38,608 nucleotides of DNA from Lachnospiraceae bacterium. GTDB lineage: Bacteria; Bacillota; Clostridia; Lachnospirales; Lachnospiraceae. The notes beneath the pieces are model-generated. The model made no database searches and had not been told where the DNA came from. It was given only the letters and a program-made list of their open reading frames with translations. The DNA is taken from NCBI GenBank assembly GCA_022510525.1, contig JAFLTH010000023.1, positions 1 through 38,608 of the forward strand, in the 5' to 3' direction. Shown piece by piece: positions 26,851 to 34,260 of this stretch. The position numbers were made by a program, and so were the translations under genes. The stretch's first letter is position 1; every line of letters starts with the position of its first letter.

Positions 26851-27438
26851 ATGAAAATTATATTAGCATCCGCTTCCCCCAGAAGGAAAGAACTTTTGAA
26901 ACAGGTGGGCATATCATTTAAAACTATGCCCAGTACAAAGGAAGAAAAAATTACAAAGGAAACTCCGGAAGAAATTGTAGAGGAACTTTCTTATCAGAAG
27001 GCAGTTGATATCTGTGCACAGTTAGAAGAGAGCATGAAGGAAGATTACGTTGTTATTGGCGCAGATACTATTGTTTCCGCTTGGGGCAAGGTAATGGGTA
27101 AACCAAAAGATAAGGAAGATGCTTGTATGATGCTTGAGCAGATTCAGGGAAAGAGTCATCAGGTGTATACGGGTGTTACATTAGCCTGGAAGTATAAAGA
27201 TACTCCGGCAATGTTTCATACCTTTTATGAATGTACTGATGTGACGGTGTTCCCTATGAACGCCGATGAGATAAAGAGTTATGTAAACTCGGGAGAACCT
27301 ATGGATAAGGCGGGAGGTTATGCTATACAGGGACAATTTGCCGCTTATATACAGGGAATCTGCGGGGATTACTTTAATGTGGTCGGGCTGCCGGTAGGCA
27401 GGGTGTATCAGGAGATGAAACAGAGGAATTTGGTGTAG
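26851..27438 (+). CDS. maf: Maf-family nucleoside triphosphate pyrophosphatase
   Basis: Hydrolyses non-standard or modified NTPs, a house-cleaning enzyme often linked to septum control. Signatures: LASASPRRKELLKQ at residues 5-18, a VIGADTIVSAWGKVMGKPKDKEDA block near 68-92 with the catalytic aspartate, SHQVYTGVTLA near 104-114 and the DKAGGYAIQGQFAAYI run near 152-167. The 195-residue length is normal. GGTGA six bases before the ATG supports 26851; a longer frame reaching back to 26713 lies inside ppk1 and adds nothing family-like. Last recognisable enzyme of the polyphosphate run. Confidence 0.93.
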   Translation: MKIILASASPRRKELLKQVGISFKTMPSTKEEKITKETPEEIVEELSYQKAVDICAQLEESMKEDYVVIGADTIVSAWGKVMGKPKDKEDACMMLEQIQGKSHQVYTGVTLAWKYKDTPAMFHTFYECTDVTVFPMNADEIKSYVNSGEPMDKAGGYAIQGQFAAYIQGICGDYFNVVGLPVGRVYQEMKQRNLV

Positions 27439-27507
27439 CGGGGGACTCCGAGATGTGCGGGCGGTGAAAAAGGTTAATTTATTTGATATGAAAGGGAGAA
27501 GAGAATT

Positions 27508-27765
27508 ATGTTTGATGATGCTGTTTTAAAATGTTTTTTGGAGAAGCAGGGACAGTTGTTTCCGAAGGATGTAGTAGAGACATTGGAAGAGGCTGAGAAT
27601 TTCTTGGAAGAGTGCATGGCTGTTGTCGTAGACTCTGTGCAGGAAGTCTGGGATTATTTTGATGCCGCGGGAATAGATATAGAGAATGCTGACGAAGAGG
27701 AGATATTGGAGGCTGACGAAGTCTTTGATATAGGCGATGGACGGTATCTTATTGTTGAATGTTAA
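27508..27765 (+). CDS. Small acidic protein, function unknown
   Basis: An 85-residue, strongly acidic protein (many Glu and Asp, notably the stretch NADEEEILEADEVFDI) with no signal or membrane segment. It reads as a compact helical protein with a C-terminal beta end (DGRYLIVEC). The coding pattern and GGGAG about 9 bases before the ATG support it as a real gene. It follows maf by 69 bases and precedes a terminator, so it may be the last gene of the pheA-to-maf run. I have the impression that similar short proteins occur in Lachnospiraceae, but I cannot assign a function. Confidence 0.75.
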   Translation: MFDDAVLKCFLEKQGQLFPKDVVETLEEAENFLEECMAVVVDSVQEVWDYFDAAGIDIENADEEEILEADEVFDIGDGRYLIVEC

Positions 27766-27805
27766 ATTGTAATCCGCATGTCAGCAATATGCATATGAGT
27801 ATAGC

Positions 27806-27846
27806 AAATAGGCAATAACATTAATAGTTATTGCTTATTTTAGTTT
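27806..27846 (+). terminator. Terminator before brnT
   Basis: AAATAGGCAATAAC (27806-27819) and GTTATTGCTTATTT (27827-27840) pair with one bulge-type mismatch around a 7-base loop, then TAGTTTT. It ends the preceding run and isolates brnTA. Confidence 0.75.
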
Positions 27847-27854
27847 TACTATTG

Positions 27855-27883
27855 TTGACAAATAATTACTGTATAATTATAAT
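27855..27883 (+). promoter_or_regulatory. brnTA promoter with twin palindromes
   Basis: TTGACA (27855-27860), 17-base spacer and TATAAT (27878-27883). The expected transcript start is at or next to the ATG at 27890. Two copies of the palindrome ATAATTAT (27873-27880 and 27884-27891), 11 bases apart, span the -10 and the start codon, a layout suited to two BrnA dimers. Confidence 0.7.
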
Positions 27884-27889
27884 ATAATT

Positions 27890-28177
27890 ATGGAATATAT
27901 AAAATTTGAGTGGAACGAAAATAAAAATCAAATAAACTTAAAAAAACATAAAATTACGTTTGAGGAAGCAAAAGCAGTATTTTATGACGAGAATGCATTG
28001 GTTATTGATGATCCGGATCATTCAGAAGATGAAGAAAGATTTATAATTTTGGGTCTTAGCAGTAAAGCAAATCTTCTGGTAGTCTGTCATTGTTGTAGGG
28101 AAACTGACACAGTAATACGTATTATATCAGCCAGAAAAGCAACTGCAGCTGAAACAAATCAGTATAATGAATTTTAG
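27890..28177 (+). CDS. brnT: BrnT-family toxin
   Basis: Ribonuclease toxin of the type II BrnTA system, expected to cut RNA and slow growth when free. The 95-residue length and pattern fit BrnT: IKFEWNENKNQINLKKHKITFEEAKAVFYDE at the start (F-x-W-D/N-x-x-K-x-x-x-N-x-x-K-H), then the DDPDHSEDEERFIILGLSSKANLLVVCHC strand region and IRIISARKATAAE, with the RIISAR motif that precedes the C-terminal helix. It has no Shine-Dalgarno, and its start codon coincides with the predicted transcript start. brnA follows after 15 bases. Confidence 0.92.
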   Translation: MEYIKFEWNENKNQINLKKHKITFEEAKAVFYDENALVIDDPDHSEDEERFIILGLSSKANLLVVCHCCRETDTVIRIISARKATAAETNQYNEF

Positions 28178-28192
28178 AAAGAGGTGACCAAT

Positions 28193-28402
28193 ATGAGGGA
28201 AGAATATGATTTTTCTAATGCGAGAAGAAATCCATATGTAAAAAAAGCAAAAAAGCAGATAACCATAAATCTTGACAGCGACACTATTGATTATTTTAAG
28301 GCTCAGGCAGAGCGTTCCGGAATACCGTATCAGACCTTGATTAATCTATATTTATCAGATTGCGCGACAAAAAAAAGAGAACTTCGGATGTCATGGAAAT
28401 GA
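28193..28402 (+). CDS. brnA: BrnA-family antitoxin
   Basis: Antitoxin partner and likely autorepressor of brnTA. The 69-residue product has an N-terminal stretch for toxin contact (YDFSNARRNPYVKKAKK) and then a ribbon-helix-helix domain, with the strand KQITINLD followed by two helices (DTIDYFKAQAERSG and PYQTLINLYLSDCA). AGAGG seven bases before the ATG supports 28193; a GTG nine bases earlier overlaps that site. Downstream, 16 bases on, begins the first long hairpin. Confidence 0.9.
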   Translation: MREEYDFSNARRNPYVKKAKKQITINLDSDTIDYFKAQAERSGIPYQTLINLYLSDCATKKRELRMSWK

Positions 28403-28418
28403 TTTGATAGATAATGCG

Positions 28419-28498
28419 GCACTTGCATAAATACTAAGTTTCCTTTGCGTCTCTGGCTCCGACAATGAGCAAAGGAAACTTAGTATTTATGCAAGTGC
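28419..28498. repeat. 80-nt hairpin element, copy 1
   Basis: Perfect 30-bp stem, left arm 28419-28448 and right arm 28469-28498, around a 20-base loop GTCTCTGGCTCCGACAATGA. It starts directly after the stop codon of the HAD gene on the minus strand. Copy 2 at 29335-29414 shares the loop in the other orientation, and stem differences are compensated. No T-run follows on the minus strand. Confidence 0.92.
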
Positions 28499-29305
28499 TT
28501 ATTCTAGCACAGACCACATATATTCAGCAAGCCCGTCGTTGTCGTTATCCTTTTGGGTGATGACATCGGCGGCTTTTTTTACTATATCGGGTGAATTCAG
28601 CATAGCGATTCCACAGCCTGCGGCTTCTATCATAGAGATATCATTTTGCGCATCGCCGGCGGCATAGGTGTCCTCCCTGGAAACTCCAAAATGCTCATAT
28701 ATATAACGAACGGCATTACCTTTTCCGGCATCATGGACAAAGAGTTCCAGATAATAATCGTTGGAAAATATAGAACTTATCTTATCCGATGCCCAGTCAG
28801 AAATAGAGGTTCGGAAATTGGTAAGCTTGTCATGGTCTTTTAGGTCAATGGCAAGCATTTTAAAAGGTTCTTTGGGCAAAGCCGAAGCATAGTCATCTGC
28901 AATCACCAAAGGAAGGTGAATCCTTCTGCGATAATAAATGATTTCCGCATCTTCACTATCACATACTATAGCATCATCGGTATAAGTATGTATATGAAGT
29001 CCGCATTCCCTTGCCCGTGCCTGCAAATAGGACACATAAGAAAGCGGCATTCTTTTTTCAAGGATTGCCGTCTTAGAGTCACAGTCATAAATTTGAGTAC
29101 CATTGCTTGCGATAATTATAACTCCATCATAATCAAGCCCAGACTTTTCTTTAACTTCAATTATACTGTCAAGCGGCCTCCCCGAAGAAAGCACAAGTTT
29201 ATTCCCGGCAGCGGTAAATTCATCCAGGAACTTCTTAGTTCGTACAGAAACTTTACTTTCCTTATTAAGCAGCGTCCCATCTAAATCCGTAAACAAAATC
29301 TTCAT
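28499..29305 (-). CDS. Cof-type HAD-superfamily phosphatase
   Basis: Haloacid-dehalogenase-like hydrolase of the Cof / subfamily IIB type, acting on small phosphates such as sugar phosphates or cofactors. Motif I is LFTDLDGTLL (residues 4-13) with the nucleophile Asp, motif II is LVLSSGRP near 40, and motifs III and IV are the later lysine region and GDAQNDISMIEAAG near 215-230, the magnesium site. The 268-residue length fits. A longer frame to 29368 is encoded by the hairpin itself, so the start is taken at MKILF; GGGG is the only ribosome-site-like sequence. It lies between two long hairpins and follows the PHP gene in direction. Confidence 0.92.
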   Translation of the reverse strand: MKILFTDLDGTLLNKESKVSVRTKKFLDEFTAAGNKLVLSSGRPLDSIIEVKEKSGLDYDGVIIIASNGTQIYDCDSKTAILEKRMPLSYVSYLQARARECGLHIHTYTDDAIVCDSEDAEIIYYRRRIHLPLVIADDYASALPKEPFKMLAIDLKDHDKLTNFRTSISDWASDKISSIFSNDYYLELFVHDAGKGNAVRYIYEHFGVSREDTYAAGDAQNDISMIEAAGCGIAMLNSPDIVKKAADVITQKDNDNDGLAEYMWSVLE

Positions 29306-29334
29306 TACAATACGCCCCATTTTATATATTGCAT

Positions 29335-29414
29335 GGAATTGCATAAATACTAAGTTTTCTTTGCTCATTGTCGGAGCCAGAGACGCAAAGAAAACTTAGT
29401 ATTTACGCAATTCC
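29335..29414. repeat. 80-nt hairpin element, copy 2
   Basis: Arms 29335-29364 and 29385-29414 pair over 30 positions around a 20-base loop TCATTGTCGGAGCCAGAGAC. The single imperfect pair (29343 with 29406) is A-C on the plus strand but G-U on the minus strand. Relative to copy 1 the loop is inverted. It begins two bases after the PHP stop codon and ends 29 bases before the HAD start. Confidence 0.92.
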
Positions 29415-29416
29415 CC

Positions 29417-30265
29417 TCAACATATATTAACTGAATTTCGTATTTTAATCAACACCTCTTCAGGAACAAACAACTTCCCGTATCCGACAGCCAAATCCAG
29501 CCCCGGTTTGTTACTGCCATGGAAATCGGACCCACCACTGTGAAGGAGGTCATACTTTTCGGCAAGAGCAAACATATCTCTCTCATCTTGATTTGTATAT
29601 GAAGAGTATATAGTTTCGATTCCCATAAGTCCGGCATCCTTGAGTGTTCTTACAAGAGCATCCAGACGGTCCTTACCCATATGATAGAGTGTCGGGTGGG
29701 CGAGGATAGGAACCCCATCGGTCTGTAAAACAAGCTCAACAGCCTGTGAAGGTGTGATTTTTTCCCTGGGAACAAAATATTTACAGTGGTCGCCCACATA
29801 TTGTGAAAAGGCATCGGCACGGCTTTTTACATAGCCATGATTTGTAAGATAACCGGCATAATGTGCTCTTGTAATGACAGCCCCCGGAAACTCTGCAAGG
29901 AGTTTTTCATAAGTGATATCAATACCGGCCTCATTCAGATTGTTACACATCTTGATGTTACGAGCAATTCGGGCATCAACAAAGGCCTTAAGTCTTGCCT
30001 GGAATTGGTCATTTTTATATTGGATAAAAAGCCCCAGTATATGAATATCCTTACCTTCATATTCCGTAGAAAATTCAATGCCCGGAATCACTTCAACGGG
30101 TTTATCATCTGCATAGGAGATTGCCTCGTCCAGACCGTCTGTGGTATCATGGTCAGTCAGTGCAAAGGCAGACAGTCCCCTCTCCAGAGCATAGTCCACA
30201 AGCTCTATCGGAGTATAGCTGCCATCTGATTTATTTGAATGTACATGTAAATCTACCCGATTCAT
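29417..30265 (-). CDS. PHP-domain phosphoesterase (RNase AM / nucleotide phosphatase type)
   Basis: Metal-dependent phosphoesterase of the COG0613 type, 282 residues, whose relatives trim nucleotide bisphosphates or RNA 5' ends. Motif 1 is DLHVHSNKSDGSY (residues 4-16), motif 2 is FALTDHDTTDG near 39-49, with EVIPGIEFSTEYEGKDIHILG near 61-81 and the later ILAHPTLYHM near 195 and GGSDFHGSNKPG near 250. All metal ligands are present. GAGG six bases before the ATG decides the start; frames reaching further back overlap the ABC-F gene. One base separates its start from the ABC-F stop, so the two are cotranscribed. A hairpin follows its stop at once. Confidence 0.92.
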   Translation of the reverse strand: MNRVDLHVHSNKSDGSYTPIELVDYALERGLSAFALTDHDTTDGLDEAISYADDKPVEVIPGIEFSTEYEGKDIHILGLFIQYKNDQFQARLKAFVDARIARNIKMCNNLNEAGIDITYEKLLAEFPGAVITRAHYAGYLTNHGYVKSRADAFSQYVGDHCKYFVPREKITPSQAVELVLQTDGVPILAHPTLYHMGKDRLDALVRTLKDAGLMGIETIYSSYTNQDERDMFALAEKYDLLHSGGSDFHGSNKPGLDLAVGYGKLFVPEEVLIKIRNSVNIC

Positions 30266-30266
30266 A

Positions 30267-31901
30267 TTAATCCTCATCGGTCGCAGTACTTGTATAAACA
30301 GTACGTTTTCTTGCCATTTCATCATTTTCAAGATACTCATCATAAGTGGTGATCTTGTCAATTATGGTTCCATCAGGAAGGATTTCTATAATCCTGTTAG
30401 CCGTAGTCTGTACTACCTGATGGTCGTGACAGGAGAATAGCTCCACTCCCTTAAATTTTATCATACCTTCATTGAGAGCGGTGATAGCTTCCATATCAAG
30501 ATGGTTTGTAGGCTCGTCAAATATCAGGCAGTTAGCGCCGCTTATCATCATCTTGGAAAGCAGGCAGCGCACTTTTTCACCACCGGAAAGAACCTTTACT
30601 TTCTTGACACCGTCATCACCCGCAAAAAGCATGCGGCCCAGGAAACCACGCACATAAGTCACGTCTTTTACCGAAGAATATCCCATCAGCCACTCGGTAA
30701 TAGTATAATCGTTGTCAAATTCCTCCGTATTGTCCTTGGGGAAGTAAGCCTGTGATGTGGTGACTCCCCATTTATAAGAACCCTCATCCGGTTCGATTTC
30801 ACCCATTAAGATCTTAAAAAGTGTGGTCTTGGCAAGTTCGTTACCGCCTACAAAAGCAATTTTATCATCATGTCCGACAATAAACGAAATATTGTCTAAA
30901 ACTTTCTCTCCGTTGATAGTCTTACTGATGCCTTCAACGGTCAGGACTTCATTACCGATTTCACGCTCCGGTCTGAAGTCTATATATGGATATTTTCTGC
31001 TGGATGGCTTGATGTCATCCAGTTCAATTTTTTCAAGGGCACGTTTTCTTGAGGTAGCCTGTTTTGATTTGGAAGCATTTGCGGAGAAACGGGAAATAAA
31101 TTCCTGCAGCTCCTTAATCTGTTCCTCTTTCTTCTTATTGGCTTCTTTGCGCTGCTTGATTATAAGCTGGCTGGATTCATACCAGAAATCATAGTTTCCT
31201 GCAAACAACTGAATCTTACCATAATCGATATCGGCAGTATGTGTACATACTTTGTTAAGAAAATAGCGGTCATGGGAAACTACAATAACCGTATTTTCAA
31301 AGTTTATCAAAAATTCCTCAAGCCAGGATATGGCATCCAGATCAAGATGGTTGGTAGGCTCGTCCAGAAGAAGAATATCCGGATTACCGAATAAGGCCTT
31401 GGCAAGAAGCACCTTAACCTTTTCATTACCGTTGAGGTCACTCATCATACTGTAGTGCAGTTCGGTTTCAACTCCCAGACCGTTAAGCAGCATAGCGGCA
31501 TTGGATTCAGCATCCCAGCCGTCCATTTCCGCAAATTCGGCCTCTAACTCACTGGCACGTATACCGTCTTCATCGGAGAAATCCTCTTTGGCATATATAG
31601 CGTCCTTTTCTTTCATAACTTCGTACAGACGTTGATTTCCCATGATCACAACATCCATAACGGGATATGAATCATATTTAAAGTGGTCTTGCTCAAGTAC
31701 AGAAAGACGCTGCCCCGGAGTAATTGCAATGTCGCCGTTTGTGGTATCAAGTGAGCCTGAAAGTATCTTAAGAAATGTAGACTTTCCGGCACCGTTTGCA
31801 CCTATAAGACCATAGCAGTTTCCTTCCGTGAATTTGATGTTTACATCTTCAAATAAAGCCTTCTTGCCTACTCTATAAGTTACATTGTTTGCACTAATCA
31901 T
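30267..31901 (-). CDS. ABC-F family ATPase (YbiT/YkpA-like)
   Basis: Soluble twin-ATPase protein of the ABC-F group that acts on ribosomes, without membrane segments. ABC1: Walker A GANGAGKS 34-41, signature LNGNEKVKVLLAKAL and Walker B LLLDEPTNHLD near 184-194. A charged linker with KKKEEQIKELQ follows. ABC2: signature LSGGEKVRCLL and CLIFDEPTNHLD are normal, but its Walker A reads GGNELAKTT near residue 350, lacking the second Gly of the canonical G-x-G-K. The LNGNEK signature is typical of the YbiT/YkpA group. The last base of its stop is one base from the PHP start. It has its own promoter. Antibiotic resistance is not implied. Confidence 0.93.
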   Translation of the reverse strand: MISANNVTYRVGKKALFEDVNIKFTEGNCYGLIGANGAGKSTFLKILSGSLDTTNGDIAITPGQRLSVLEQDHFKYDSYPVMDVVIMGNQRLYEVMKEKDAIYAKEDFSDEDGIRASELEAEFAEMDGWDAESNAAMLLNGLGVETELHYSMMSDLNGNEKVKVLLAKALFGNPDILLLDEPTNHLDLDAISWLEEFLINFENTVIVVSHDRYFLNKVCTHTADIDYGKIQLFAGNYDFWYESSQLIIKQRKEANKKKEEQIKELQEFISRFSANASKSKQATSRKRALEKIELDDIKPSSRKYPYIDFRPEREIGNEVLTVEGISKTINGEKVLDNISFIVGHDDKIAFVGGNELAKTTLFKILMGEIEPDEGSYKWGVTTSQAYFPKDNTEEFDNDYTITEWLMGYSSVKDVTYVRGFLGRMLFAGDDGVKKVKVLSGGEKVRCLLSKMMISGANCLIFDEPTNHLDMEAITALNEGMIKFKGVELFSCHDHQVVQTTANRIIEILPDGTIIDKITTYDEYLENDEMARKRTVYTSTATDED

Positions 31902-31942
31902 ATCAATAACCTATGCCTTTCTTTCAACCTATTACCCATTAT

Positions 31943-31970
31943 ATTATACACAAACCAGTCTTTTTTTCAA
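31943..31970 (-). promoter_or_regulatory. Promoter of the ABC-F - PHP unit
   Basis: On the minus strand, TTGAAA (31965-31970), 16-base spacer, TATAAT (31943-31948), about 40 bases before the start codon. Confidence 0.68.
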
Positions 31971-32068
31971 GAAAAAGTCGGTATATGATTGATTATAGGT
32001 AATGACAGACAAGACATTGCCTGAAAAATTGTAATAATACAACGGAAAAAGAAAAGGAGATGCATAAG

Positions 32069-33154
32069 ATGAAAGATGAAAAAACTACAGAAAAGAGTAT
32101 GGAAAGGAGTATGGGGAGCGTGGGTAACGGGGAAGTTTTGCTGGAACTTGAAAAGCAGATGATTTATCTGCGATACCTGATTGAACACGGCAGAACAGAA
32201 AAAAGTAACAATATGAGCTTTGCGGAGTGGTTCAGGGAGTGGATGGATAAGTATAAGAAGAATACCGTAAAGATGGGCACTATCAATGTATATAACAAGC
32301 ATTATTCCATATATCTGGATAAACCTTTGGGCGGGCGGCGGTTGGTTGACATTAATGCAGAAGATATACAGGAACTGCTTAACAATATGGCAAACGAGGG
32401 GTACTCTGACAATACTATAAAGCTTACTTATTGCATATTATCGGGAATTTTTAAACAGGCATATAAGAATGAACTTATACCAAAGGATCCTTTTATAAGG
32501 ATAACCAGACCAAGAGGCACAAAGGCAAAGGAGCGGGTGGCTTTTACAAAAGAACAGCAGGAGCTGTATATGTACTATGCACAGGGCTCTCATCTGTGCA
32601 ACCTGTTTCAGCTGGCAATCTGCACCGGTATGAGAAATGGTGAACTTGCAGGACTTTTGTGGTCTGATATAGATTTTAAAAACCGGGTAATTCATGTAAG
32701 GCATACATTGATTGTAAAAGACAGCGGCGGATATGTGCTTGATACGCCCAAAACAAGAACGAGTGTTCGCGATATTCCTATGATTGGAAAGGCCTATGAT
32801 ATACTTAGAGCTCAGGAGAAAGATTACAGGCGGATGAATAACGGAATTACCGGGATTAAAAGTAATGACTTTGTTTTCTCGGTTATGAATGAACCGATAA
32901 GACGTAAGACGATAAGTCGTGAAATTGAATGCATGCTTGAGCGTATGAGGGCGGACGGGGTGGAGTTTCCGTATTTCACATTACATGCCACACGGCATAC
33001 TTTTGCTACACGCTGTATAGAAGAAGGAATGCAGCCACAGGTGTTAAAAACTATTTTGGGACATGCCACATTGGGGATGACAATGGATCTGTATTCACAT
33101 GTACTGCCGGACTTTAAAAGGGATGCAATGGAAAAAGTTGCAAACGCTTTTTAA
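32069..33154 (+). CDS. Tyrosine recombinase / phage-type integrase
   Basis: Site-specific recombinase of the lambda-integrase family, about 361 residues. After a charged N-terminus, the core-binding domain spans about 50-150 (SFAEWFREWMDKYKK, then the DNTIKLTYCILSGIF helices). The catalytic domain carries Arg189 in CTGMRNGELAGL, a lysine region around TPKTRTSVRDIP, His306-x-x-Arg309 in HATRHTF, His332 in GHATLGMTMDLY and the nucleophile Tyr342. All catalytic residues are present. AGGAG nine bases before the ATG at 32069 is better placed than the ATG at 32060. No excisionase, relaxase or phage gene is near, so it is solitary here, and I cannot name its att sites. Confidence 0.92.
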   Translation: MKDEKTTEKSMERSMGSVGNGEVLLELEKQMIYLRYLIEHGRTEKSNNMSFAEWFREWMDKYKKNTVKMGTINVYNKHYSIYLDKPLGGRRLVDINAEDIQELLNNMANEGYSDNTIKLTYCILSGIFKQAYKNELIPKDPFIRITRPRGTKAKERVAFTKEQQELYMYYAQGSHLCNLFQLAICTGMRNGELAGLLWSDIDFKNRVIHVRHTLIVKDSGGYVLDTPKTRTSVRDIPMIGKAYDILRAQEKDYRRMNNGITGIKSNDFVFSVMNEPIRRKTISREIECMLERMRADGVEFPYFTLHATRHTFATRCIEEGMQPQVLKTILGHATLGMTMDLYSHVLPDFKRDAMEKVANAF

Positions 33155-33192
33155 ATAATTTAATATATTATGTTGTAATTTTGAGATTTCTC

Positions 33193-33222
33193 TTGAAGTT
33201 TAAGATAAGGTTTTGATATTAT
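33193..33222 (+). promoter_or_regulatory. Candidate promoter of the GDPD gene
   Basis: TTGAAG (33193-33198), 18-base spacer, TATTAT (33217-33222). A TATAAT at 33228 lacks a -35 partner. Confidence 0.45.
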
Positions 33223-33263
33223 GAAACTATAATGTATACACTGGATTAAAGGAAGTTATTAAC

Positions 33264-34127
33264 ATGAAAAAGATGAAGAAAAAAAGCAGGATTACCAAAA
33301 TTAAACTGGCGGCAGGCATTGTAGAATGCGTTATAAATGCTATATTATTATATCTGTTTATGATAATGCCGCGTATATTCGGGAAACCCGATAAAGAGCC
33401 TCATACGGGAGCGCTTTATGCCCATAGAGGGCTTCATAATAACGATGCAGGTATACCTGAAAACTCAATGAAGGCATTTGAAAGAGCCAAAGAGGCAGGT
33501 TATGGAATAGAGCTGGATGTACAGCTTACAAAAGACGGGATTCCTATCATTTTCCATGATTTTACGCTGGAACGGATGTGTGGAGTTTCCGATAAAGTGG
33601 AAAACCTTACATATGAACAGCTTAACAAACTCACCCTTTTAAATACTGACGAGAAGATACCTACATTGAAAAAATTTCTTGATATGGTTAACGGTGCGGT
33701 TCCTCTTATTGTGGAACTTAAAGTCGAAATGACTAATCTGGCGCTGTGTCCGGCAGTACAGGGACTGCTTGATGATTATAAGGGAGTGTATTGTATTGAA
33801 TCCTTTAATCCGTTAGTGCTTCTGTGGTACCGCATAAAACGAAATGCTATAATGCGAGGTCAGTTATCAACAAATTTCCGACTTGATGGTAATTATAAAA
33901 CCCCGTTATATTTTGTGCTGACACATCTGCTTACAAACTTCGTTACAGCCCCGGATTTTATTGCTTATAACTGCCGTTTTAAAAATGAGCCGGGTCGTTT
34001 AATCTGCAGAAAGCTATATAAGAATCTTGCGGTTGGATGGACTGTGAAGAGTCAGCAGGAGTTAGACAGCATCAGAGATGACTTTGACCTGTTTATATTT
34101 GACAGCTTTATTCCGGAGGGGAAATAG
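33264..34127 (+). CDS. Glycerophosphodiester phosphodiesterase family protein
   Basis: Membrane-anchored GDPD-fold enzyme, 287 residues, expected to hydrolyse glycerophosphodiesters or related lipid headgroups. A basic N-terminus and one hydrophobic helix (about 15-38) are followed by the TIM-barrel domain. Active-site residues are visible: His54-Arg55-Gly in AHRGLHNNDAGIPENS with Glu67, the metal pair Glu83 and Asp85 in ELDVQLTKDG, and His98 in IFHDF. The later VELKVE supplies another metal ligand. GGAAG eight bases before the ATG fits. It is separated by 133 bases and a promoter from the DUF362 gene, which belongs to the next unit, and stands alone after the recombinase. Confidence 0.9.
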   Translation: MKKMKKKSRITKIKLAAGIVECVINAILLYLFMIMPRIFGKPDKEPHTGALYAHRGLHNNDAGIPENSMKAFERAKEAGYGIELDVQLTKDGIPIIFHDFTLERMCGVSDKVENLTYEQLNKLTLLNTDEKIPTLKKFLDMVNGAVPLIVELKVEMTNLALCPAVQGLLDDYKGVYCIESFNPLVLLWYRIKRNAIMRGQLSTNFRLDGNYKTPLYFVLTHLLTNFVTAPDFIAYNCRFKNEPGRLICRKLYKNLAVGWTVKSQQELDSIRDDFDLFIFDSFIPEGK

Positions 34128-34155
34128 CTGCTTTTACTTTAATAAAATAACTAAG

Positions 34156-34185
34156 TTGATTTTATATGCATACCTATAGTATAAT
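34156..34185 (+). promoter_or_regulatory. Promoter of the DUF362-plsC-glgX unit
   Basis: TTGATT (34156-34161), 18-base spacer, TATAAT (34180-34185), about 75 bases before the DUF362 start. Confidence 0.65.
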
Positions 34186-34260
34186 ATACTCATATTATTA
34201 CCATATCTTGTATAATTCAATGTTTATAACTAAAAATAAACCGTAAAGGAGATATTTGTT

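Noticed and set aside
29306-29368. Longer N-terminus for the HAD phosphatase
   Set aside because: Those residues are coded by the hairpin stem and precede the universal MKxxxxDLDGTL start.
28419-29414. The two hairpins as CRISPR repeats or as intrinsic terminators
   Set aside because: Only two copies, inverted loops, and about 0.9 kb apart with a gene between, so not a CRISPR array; no T-run follows on the gene strand.
32069-33154. Integrase as the edge of a prophage or conjugative element
   Set aside because: Flanks are an ABC-F gene and a GDPD gene, both ordinary; no phage or transfer genes in the window.
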